Part shown: positions 56,110-64,000 of the stretch, piece after piece | Layout of the letters: every line of letters starts with the position of its first letter | How positions within the stretch are numbered: position 1 is the first letter of the stretch | Assembly (NCBI GenBank): GCA_916613615.1 | Contig: OU744727.1 | Location: 1,394,593 to 1,458,592, forward strand | Source of the DNA: Steromphala cineraria | Lineage: Eukaryota; Mollusca; Gastropoda; Trochida; Trochidae | Reading direction: 5' to 3' | DNA: 64,000 nt | Program-made: the position numbers and the translations under genes | The notes under the pieces: model-generated | Seen by the model: only the letters and a program-made list of their open reading frames with translations | The model's database searches: none | What the model was told of the DNA's origin: nothing

Positions 56110-57792
56110 TTCAGTTGCAATTAACCATATGGTCAATACATTTGAAACTGCGTTCCTACGTTTTCCTATATGAAAACTGTGACAAACAAGACCTTTTTAT
56201 AGAATTAGCACGATCATTTCCTCTTGTGGCGGCTCAGTTGCAATAAAGAATATCGTCAATATTTTTCATTTGAAACTGCGTTCCTACGTTTTCCTATATG
56301 AAAACTGTGACAAACAAGACCTTTTTATAGAATTAGCACGATCATTTCCTCTTGTGGCGGCTCAGTTGCAATAAAGAATATCGTCAATATTTTTCATTTG
56401 AAACTGCGTTCCTACGTTTTCCTATATGAAAACTGTGACAAACAAGACCTTTTTATAGAATTAGCACGATCATTTCCTCTTGTGGCGGCTCAGTTGCAAT
56501 AAAGAATATCGTCAATATTTTTCATTTGAAACTGCGTTCCTACGTTTTCCTATATGAAAACTGTGACAAACAAGACCTTTTTATAGAATTAGCACGATCA
56601 TTTCCTCTTGTGGCGGCTCAGTTGCAATAAAGAATATCGTCAATATTTTTCATTTGAAACTGCGTTCCTACGTTTTCCTATATGAAAACTGTGACAAACA
56701 AGACCTTTTTATAGAATTAGCACGATCATTTCCTCTTGTGGCGGCTCAGTTGCAATAAAGAATATCGTCAATATTTTTCATTTGAAACTGCGTTCCTACG
56801 TTTTCATAGATTGAAAACTGTGACAAACAAGACCTTTTTATAGAATTAGCATGTGTGATCATTTCCTCTTGTGGCGGCTCAATTGCAATAAAGCATATCG
56901 TCAATATTTTTCATCTGGAACTGCATGTGCGTTCCTACGTTTTCATATATTGAAAACTGTGACAAACAAGACCTTTTTATAGAATTAGCACGATCATTTC
57001 CTCTTGTGGCGGCTCAGTTGCAATAAAGAATATCGTCAATATTTTTCATCTGGAACTGCATGTGCGTTCCTACGTTTTCATATATTGAAAACTGTGACAA
57101 ACAAGACCTTTTTATAGAATTAGCACGATCATTTCCTCTTGTGGCGGCTCAGTTGCAATAAAGAATATCGTCAATATTTTTCATTTGAAACTGCGTTCCT
57201 ACGTTTTCCTATATGAAAACTGTGACAAACAAGACCTTTTTATAGAATTAGCACGATCATTTCCTCTTGTGGCGGCTCAGTTGCAATAAAGAATATCGTC
57301 AATATTTTTCATTTGGAACTGCGTTCCTACGTTTTCCTATATGAAAACTGTGACAAACAAGACCTTTTTATAGAATTAGCACGATCATTTCCTCTTGTGG
57401 CGGCTCAGTTGCAATAAAGAATATCGTCAATATTTTTCATTTGGAACTGCGTTCCTACGTTTTCCTATATGAAAACTGTGACAAACAAGACCTTTTTATA
57501 GAATTAGCACGATCATTTCCTCTTGTGGCGGCTCAGTTGCAATAAAGAATATCGTCAATATTTTTCATTTGGAACTGCGTTCCTACGTTTTCATATATGA
57601 AAACTGTGACAAACAAGACCTTTTTATAGAATTAGCACGATCATTTCCTCTTGTGGCGGCTCAGTTGCAATAAAGAATATCGTCAATATTTTTCATTTGG
57701 AACTGCGTTCCTACGTTTTCATATTTGAAAACTGTGACAAACAAGACCTTTTTATAGAATTAGCATGTGTGATCATTTCCTCTTGTGGCGTC
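56110..57792. repeat. 128-bp satellite array, about 13 copies
   Basis: Successive 'ggctcagttgcaataaagaa' starts fall at 56231, 56359 and 56487, and so on every 128 bp. The first unit (from 56110) is partial and diverged, and the last ends at 'cttgtggcg' (about 57791). Early units are virtually identical. Units around 56810-57070 carry extra bases (gcatgtgtgatc for gcacgatc, ctgcatgtgcg for ctgcg). Later units share ttggaactg instead of ttgaaactg. These subtypes show blockwise amplification. No frame stays open. Confidence 0.96.
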
Positions 57793-58190
57793 AAGCTCAT
57801 TAATTGTTGTGACCAACACCATAAACCAAGAAGTTCAGATAAAACGTAGATATGACGAAGGTAAAAGTTAACTCACACACAGAACTACTTTACGTGTTAC
57901 GATCGGGGTCTAGACTTAGTCCTGCTTCATGACTGTGTATTAATTCATATTCAGATAAGAGACCTTAATACAGTCTAAGTCAAATTTCTGCAAGTCTCGG
58001 TTGACTAAATTTTAGTTACTTTAGATATAGTATCTCAGTTCATAGATGCCAATGTTAGGACTATTGAGGATTAAGATAGATTTGAACCTCAAGTTCCAAA
58101 TGAATGGGATTTACGATTATCTTAAGGCTATGAGATCTTTGGAAATCTAGTTCCCGAATTCTATCTTCAATTATCCGAAATAATTACCTT
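57793..58190. other. Intergenic, no gene seen
   Basis: Unique AT-rich sequence downstream of the satellite. Confidence 0.45.
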
Positions 58191-58350
58191 TCGGAAGTGT
58201 GTCATATGACTTTTACGGGGAAGTGTGTCATATGACTTTTACGAAACTCGTGCAAATTTGTGTTTAACCCTCGCTCTCGCTCGGGTAATACAAAAATTCA
58301 CACTCGTTTCGTAAAAGTCATATGACACACTTCCTCGGGTAATAATCTCT
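58191..58350. repeat. Family D repeat with 25-bp inverted arms
   Basis: gtgtgtcatatgacttttac(gaaac) at 58223-58247 pairs with its exact complement at 58306-58330. A direct copy of the first 20 bases precedes it at 58196. The interior 'accctcgctctcgctcgggt' is shared with 16340-16365. Confidence 0.85.
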
Positions 58351-58925
58351 ATTTACGCCATATCAATTACGTATATCAAATTGTCGAATATCAGGCAAAT
58401 ATTCTGCAAAATAACAATTCAGTTCAGAAAGGATTCGTGTACAGAATTCATGAGGACAGGAACATTAATGGACAGTCACGCCCCCGCAATTCGTGAAGCT
58501 AGCAACTCGCAACTAGTCCATATAGAGAACTCATGTCGAGTGTATCTGAGACATATCCCAATAATTTCATCTGCATGCGAGACCGAACTGGAATACTAAA
58601 CTGATAACAAGGATAATGTATTGTGATTCACGTACTGCGTTTGCTTTTTTCAACTGATAACGAATATAGCAGGTCATATTACGTACCGTAAATCCTTAAA
58701 TAAAGCCGGGCCTTAATGCATTTTTTTATTCAGGAAAGGCGTCTCTTCCGAAATAAGGCACAACGTTTTTTTTTTGTTTTAGAATAATATTTCTAAATAC
58801 AAAGAACATTTCTTCATCAAAGTAGGTATACCCGGCGTAAATAAACGGCGGTGTTTTAGAAAGCTATTTGCAACTGCAGTCAAAACGAAGCAGATTTGCA
58901 TAATGAGTATGACGGAGATATTTAT
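58351..58925. other. Intergenic, no gene seen
   Basis: A 72-codon frame at 58381-58599 has no ATG support from context and no motif. Confidence 0.45.
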
Positions 58926-58965
58926 ATGGCGCCTTATCCAAGTATTAACAACCTGCTCAAAGCGC

Positions 58966-59224
58966 TACCTACATCATACCCATAAAGGGATTGTACTTTC
59001 ACAGCAGCATAAACACACCAAACGCAACTATGTAGGTCCGTACGCCCTGCTTTCAGGTACCCATTTTAACAGCTGGGTTGACTGAGTACAATGAGAATGA
59101 AGTGCCTTGCCCAGGGACACAACACAGTACAAGACCCATGTTGCAAATGATCGTCTCGATCGGGATTCGAACCCGGGTCGTTGACGTGAGAGGCCAGCAT
59201 ACTAACCACTTCACCAGTGTGCTA
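58966..59224 (-). mobile_element. tRNA-derived SINE, copy 2 (better preserved)
   Basis: In minus orientation the head has a box A-like tggtgaagtggttagtatg and a perfect box B gggttcgaatccc (59167-59179). The body 'tgccttgcccagggacacaa' and 'ggtacccattttaacagctg' match 32815-33067. The conserved body could belong to a known SINE superfamily core, which I cannot name with certainty. The D- and anticodon-arm folding was not verified, so it is not called as a tRNA gene. Confidence 0.9.
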
Positions 59225-59845
59225 CAAAAGACAGACGTCTAATTCAGGATTTACGATACCTTATATAACACGTTTACAGGTAAACGTTATCGCTTGGTAC
59301 GTTTATATGCAGTTTACTATAGAAACGGAAAACATATAATGTTTCTTTAAAAAAAACATCAAGAAAATCAATTTGAAACAAGAACAATTTTAATCACTTT
59401 TTAACAATTATTTTCTTCATTAAAACCAAAGTTAATATGATATATTTTAGATTTCAGTAACGAAGCTATTTGTGATTCAAATTAAATCAAATATCGATCG
59501 ATGTTTGTTCGTAAAGCCTCCCAAATTGCACTTACAACGTTAAACCGCAGCGATCGCGTTCAAACTAGTCTCTATTCAATTTTAATTTCTGAGCGTCTTA
59601 AAACTTTCTTTTGTATCTCGTCAAAGCAGGGAAATCGAAGCTGATGGTTTGGAGCGTGTTTGGGGGTTTCATTGCATAACATAATTTCTTTTAACAAATG
59701 TATTTCTTTATATACATATGTGTTCTCTTAAAAACATATCATTATACTGTTAATATTGACATAGAATATATAGGATGAATGGGGAGCTTGACTTTTTTGG
59801 ACCAGAAAGGCTCATTGATTTTTTTTTCTGAATATACACACATAA
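59225..59845. other. Intergenic, no gene seen
   Basis: AT-rich. Nothing recognised. Confidence 0.5.
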
Positions 59846-59849
59846 CAAG

Positions 59850-60062
59850 ATGTGTTTGTGAAACACGAATGCCCCCGGATGCATCCTGCTCGCTGTGTCA
59901 AGGTCAATGTCACAAGGTCAAATGTCATGGTGTCATCTGAAAGGTCTCATCACAAGGGATCCATATGTCAAGTATCAAAGACCTAGCTCTGACCAATCAA
60001 AAGTTATGACCAAGGTTAAAGTTTTTGTGGACAAACGGACAGACAGACGGACATGAAGTCAC
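59850..60062 (+). repeat. Dispersed mollusc-type repeat ('gtttgtgaaacacgaatgcc')
   Basis: It runs from 'gtgtttgtgaaacacgaatg' and 'cccccggatgcatcctgct' through 'aaaggtctcatcacaaggga' to an 'aacggacagacagacggaca' tail. The GGAC-type tail is shared in style with repeats at 7970 and 20665. Confidence 0.6.
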
Positions 60063-60119
60063 AAATAAAATAATCAAGTTAAGTTTTATTACTCGAATGA
60101 ATTTTCCTACCTTGAATGA

Positions 60120-60437
60120 TTAAATGGGAAAAAAATAATTTCACTGATAATTGTACGTTAATGCTAAATGTGTTAGTTTGATAGTGTCCTAAATCTCAAC
60201 AAAACTGAACAAAATATAAAGATTTACATGAAGTCCATTGGCGGCCCTATTTGTGTTAGCACCTTTAGTTCATTTTGTGTATGAAAAGTGAATAGCATGG
60301 CTGAACTTTATATTATATATTTTATTTATTACTGCTTCATTGAGTTTAAACACACTGTCTTTCAATTGGAACCATTTATTTTCATTTTCCTGACATCACC
60401 TTAAATCCCCCCTATAAACGTGCTACTGTCCCTTTAA
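60120..60437. mobile_element. MITE family B, left end degraded
   Basis: The right end acgtgctactgtccctttaa is nearly canonical; the left end is reduced to ttaaatggg. The interior 'tcactgataattgtacgtta' and 'ttcattttcctgacatcacc' are collinear with 62505-62868. Confidence 0.85.
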
Positions 60438-61924
60438 AAATGAAAATCAATGAAAAAAAGAATGATGTTTCTCAATTTAAAGAATAATGATATCTAATAC
60501 ATAGATATAGAATGCCAGAACTTTACTAAGAATAAAATGAAAGAAAACTAATTTTACTGTCACTGTTACTGTTATTGTCACTGTGTATGTAAGAATAGAT
60601 AATAGGTATGACAGGAATATGTGAATGTATGTTAATGATATGGTATGAATTAGCCAATTATTTTTAAAACATGAAATAATAGAATTAACGAAAATCAAGA
60701 AAGGGTATGTAGTAAATATAGAAAAAAGGTGTTGTTTATTTTTTTCAAATGATAAGAGATAAGATAATCCATTGTCCCAATGGGAAATATTTGTTTTATA
60801 TCATTACAATTCTCAAGCACTAACTCATAGAATATAATTCAAAACCCAAAAAAAAGAGACTTAAACGATTCAGCTCAACTAGAATAAAATACATTGTACA
60901 AGATATACATCATGGTGCAAGGTTGCACTTAACAAACGGACATTCTGCACAATCAGTATCATGCCTCAGTTATGGTATTGTTCTTTAAGACAATCATGAT
61001 ATTTCAAGGTTTCTAAACAGAAACATGACAATCATAAAAGATTTCATATTTTGTCCTCACGACTGCATCATTCAACGTGGAACGCTGTGACATAAAGCAA
61101 AGTCACAAATACTGACGCAAAAAAATAACTGGTAATTTTCTTTCTTTGTTACATAAATGTGACTGTCGTAAGCAAGCGTCGCATGTTGTCTGACGCAGCG
61201 AAGATGAGGACCCAGTTTTCACTATGACTAAGCGCCGAGATTACACACCACAACCTCACTTGAATCCTTGAGGATGCCGGCAACTCCGCACACCGCATTT
61301 CAATGCTTTGCTGTTGCGTTCCTTCGCTGTGTCGCTGCATGCGGTGTAAGGAGCCCGGTTAAAAATAGCCGTGACGATATTCTTGTGACGTTGCTTTACC
61401 AGAAAGGGTCGGCACGTCAGTTGGATATCGCCGGTCACAACGAGTAGGCAAATTTATTTCATCGTGTCATTCCCAAAATCGATTTTCTGTCTTCATGATT
61501 TTTAAATGTAAAAGCAAATATACTAGATCTGTTGACCAATAACATTCAGTAGCCCTGTTGGAATTATGATTTTCAACCTAGGTATGTCCTTGTAAGAACT
61601 ATTTCTTATATATAATCGTCGTATCTCTTTGAATAAGAAACTGTTAATCCATTCAATTTGGGTATTTTCTTCATTTTTAATGACATGGTACAATTCAGTT
61701 TTCAATTTCTGTAATAATCAGCGTCGTTTTTACCAAAATTCAAGATTCTAACATTTAAAACACATGATGTATAACCAAAACACGAATCGTACTTAATATT
61801 ATCATTCATTGCCAAGATATGATATTCAGATATATGTTCTAGCGCTTAAAATATTTAAAATATTTTAAAATCAGAAAAAGCTGTAAGAAATTCCAACATT
61901 CTGTTCAGACTGATTCCATTTATT
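60438..61924. other. Intergenic; GC-richer patch 61150-61445 unexplained
   Basis: The patch holds overlapping minus-strand frames (61149-61340, 61256-61438) with no motif. It could be a promoter or 5' exon. The rest is AT-rich with nothing recognised. Confidence 0.35.
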
Positions 61925-62060
61925 CATGGCGCCAAATTGCACGCGCAAAGCCCCGCCAAGTGACAGCTAGGATCAAGACCGGCCGGCTTTCCCCGGTAGT
62001 TTAATAGTTGAATTTGCCGCTGAAATATCGATTTGTGAGTCTACCTTGTCGGTGATGTCA
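61925..62060. promoter_or_regulatory. CpG-rich patch with E2F-like site, possible promoter
   Basis: atggcgccaaat (61927-61938) contains an E2F-type ggcgccaaa. It is followed by CpG-rich 'cacgcgcaaagccccgcc' and 'accggccggctttccccgg' in otherwise AT-rich DNA. No associated coding exon was identified. Confidence 0.25.
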
Positions 62061-62504
62061 GCCTGAGTGACTCAATCCTGCTCTACTTCCAAACTAAAGT
62101 TTGAAAAAAAGCTTAAAGATGGCGAAACATCCAAATATAAATTTGTATATTTAGAAGAATCGTGCACAAGGTAATAATACTTAAGCTTCTAGTGTAATTT
62201 GAAAATCGTAGCATCGAGGTTTATAAGGGAAACTCTAGACTACATTGTCTTCTATATACAATTATTTCTGATCAATTTATATTGAGTCAGCTTAGGTGAA
62301 CAATACTTTGAAAAAAAGACTGAAAGATGGCATGAGTGTAGACTAACATATAGTTCCTGAAAAAGAAGAGTTTATGACTGATTTGATTATTTATTTATTT
62401 TTATTTGAAATATATAAAAAAGGAGTTCTGAAGAATAGTTAAATTCGACTTTAGTCTAAAGCATCTAGACTTTGCCAACATTTTCTAGACTCTAGAAGGC
62501 TCCT

Positions 62505-62868
62505 TTAAAGGGGCAGTAGCACGTTTTTTGTCAATTTTATACTTTAAATTTGTCACTGATAATCGTAAGTTAACGATATTTGCATAACTTTGATAGTGTC
62601 AACAATCTCATTACACAAACCAATCATCCACAGTCAGAGAACAAATTATAAAGATTCACATAAAATCTATTGGCAGCCATTTTTGTGTGAACACCTTTAA
62701 TTCATTTTGTGTAAAAAGATGAATCGCATAGCTTTACTTTATATTGTATGTTTGATTTATTACGGCTTCATTTAGTTTTAATACGCTGTCTTTAGATTTG
62801 AACCAATTATTTTCATTTTTCTGACATCACCTTATATTCCCCCTAAAGACGTGCTACTGCCCCTTTAA
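62505..62868. mobile_element. MITE family B, full length (364 bp), best-preserved ends
   Basis: ttaaaggggcagtagcacgt at the left and acgtgctactgcccctttaa at the right are exact complements. The interior matches copies at 24762, 34344 and 60120. The TTAA at both ends is consistent with a TTAA-specific family. Confidence 0.93.
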
Positions 62869-63207
62869 GAGTCTTTGCTTTACGGTCTGAATGACAATGT
62901 ATGGTGAAACATCTATATAATCTAGCTAAGAAATCTTGTACGGAATGGTTTTATGAATCTTCGTCACCGAGCTTTATAGAAGGGTTTAGATACATTGTTT
63001 ACTATATACTAAATTGTCAGAAGTTTTTATATATTTCTTTCTGGTCAATTTAGATTGCTTCAGTTAATTATACCAAAAGAAAATTAAATTGACATGGTAT
63101 GAAATAATAGTTATAAAATTCTTAAGCAAGCAAATCAATTTTTGAAAAGAAACGGTTTTCCGCCTTTGATTCACGTTATTGAAATTTCTGTTGGGTAAAT
63201 ATAATCA

Positions 63208-63474
63208 CAGTCTAAGTAAACCTAGCCTCACTATTATCCGTTACACTGCTATACTGAGTCTAGAAAGGCTTGGTTGAGAGTCGCGTCAGCCCACGTGACC
63301 AAGTTGACCAATCAGAACTGATCTTACCAAGCCACAATAGTGTGCCTTCGCACGTTATAACGTTGGAGGGTCATAGGTCGCAGAAAGGTCGGCTGACGCG
63401 ACCCTCAACCAGACCTTTCTAGACTCAGTATAGAAGTGAAACGGATAATAGTGAGGCTAGGTTTACTTAGACTG
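63208..63474. mobile_element. MITE family C, intact (267 bp, about 85-bp terminal inverted repeats)
   Basis: cagtctaagtaaacctagcc starts the left arm, mirrored to 63474. The 8-mer atataatc occurs just before the left end (one base off) and directly after the right end, suggesting an 8-bp target duplication as in hAT elements. The CAG start fits hAT too. Confidence 0.92.
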
Positions 63475-64000
63475 ATATAATCGATAATAATAAGCCAAAA
63501 TTTATATGGCACTACCTTTATTATCATACAATTCCCTTCAAAGTTAAATATAGAATCATATGTTAATAGTTTCTTTCAATTGTTTCTGTGTGTTATTTAA
63601 AACTGTTTGTCGTCTTCTGTTAATTGTGTTTCAACATCATACATTGTTCATAAATATAGAATAGTATGTTAAAGTTTTTCTGTAACCGTTGGTGTTTGTT
63701 ATTCAAAACTTAGTCGTCGTTCTATTGTCAACTTTATATCATTCATTCTTTGCTCATAATGATAAAGAATAATATGTTTGTTTCGATTGTTGTTATTGAA
63801 ATTTATCATATCGTTCTTCTGTTGACGTTATATTATTGCTCATAATGATAGAATAATATGGTTGTTTCGATGGGGTGTGCTATTGAAATATATTGCATCT
63901 TTCTTTTGTTAATTGTGTTTAACTTTAACTTTATTACTATAGGCCATTGTTCATAAATTATATGTTTCCAGTTTACTTTCCACCGTTGGTGTATTTTATT
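63475..64000. other. Low-complexity AT-rich, weak tandem structure
   Basis: 'gttgttattgaaatt'-like and 'gctcataatgataaagaata'-like blocks recur with variation every 70-90 bp from about 63530 to the window end, probably a degenerate tandem repeat that runs on. No gene. Confidence 0.5.

Noticed and set aside
56110..57792. Regular 128-bp array considered as a CRISPR-like repeat
   Set aside because: There are no variable spacers and the whole unit is conserved. It is a eukaryotic satellite.
59155..59224. tRNA-like sequence with a perfect box B
   Set aside because: It continues into a conserved SINE body shared with another copy, so it is a SINE head and not a free tRNA gene.

Overview
This is a eukaryotic, animal window: AT-rich, intron-bearing, crowded with short non-autonomous DNA transposons (MITEs), tRNA-derived SINEs, tandem arrays and decayed copies. 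Two genes with GT-AG introns reconstruct cleanly and match conserved metazoan proteins. The style of the repeats (GACG-rich tails after a 'gctccggaaacgaaa' motif, 'gcggcgttaaa' tails, 'gtttgtgaaacacgaatgccccc' repeats) suggests a mollusc, most likely a bivalve. That taxonomic call is inference. No bacterial operons, CRISPR arrays, rRNA genes or convincing functional tRNA genes were seen.

Layout. 1-2.0 kb: a 5'-truncated LINE with target-site duplications, inserted at the edge of a hairpin element. 2.5-2.85 kb: a 17-bp minisatellite. 5.4-12 kb (minus strand): pieces of a MAP2K7 (MKK7)-like kinase gene. Four phase-compatible exons are visible, each accompanied by tandem or decayed duplicates. 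9.5-21.5 kb: MITEs, degenerate tandem repeats and no convincing gene. 23.7-28.1 kb (minus): a complete UNC50 gene, seven coding exons, 272 aa, including a 26-nt microexon. 29.04-29.09 kb: a likely bidirectional promoter with an NRF1-like palindrome. 30.05-31.84 kb: a 1.8-kb transposon-like element with inverted ends. 31.94-33.86 kb (plus): COA5 (Pet191 homologue), three coding exons, 87 aa. 36.5-37.6 kb: a second element with terminal inverted repeats. 39.68-41.56 kb (plus): an intronless 627-aa secreted protein with two lectin-like beta-sandwich motifs and an unrecognised C-terminal domain. 42-64 kb: mostly repeats, including a 48-bp minisatellite that keeps a frame open, a 209-bp tandem duplication, and a satellite of about 13 copies of a 128-bp unit.

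How the genes relate. UNC50 (Golgi/ER membrane protein) and COA5 (cytochrome c oxidase assembly in the mitochondrial intermembrane space) are transcribed divergently from one region. From memory they are also head-to-head neighbours in human 2q11.2, so this looks like an ancient bidirectional pair, here stretched by a transposon. The kinase fragment and the secreted protein have no visible functional link to them.

Most remaining short reading frames are chance frames in AT-rich DNA or shadows of the genes above.
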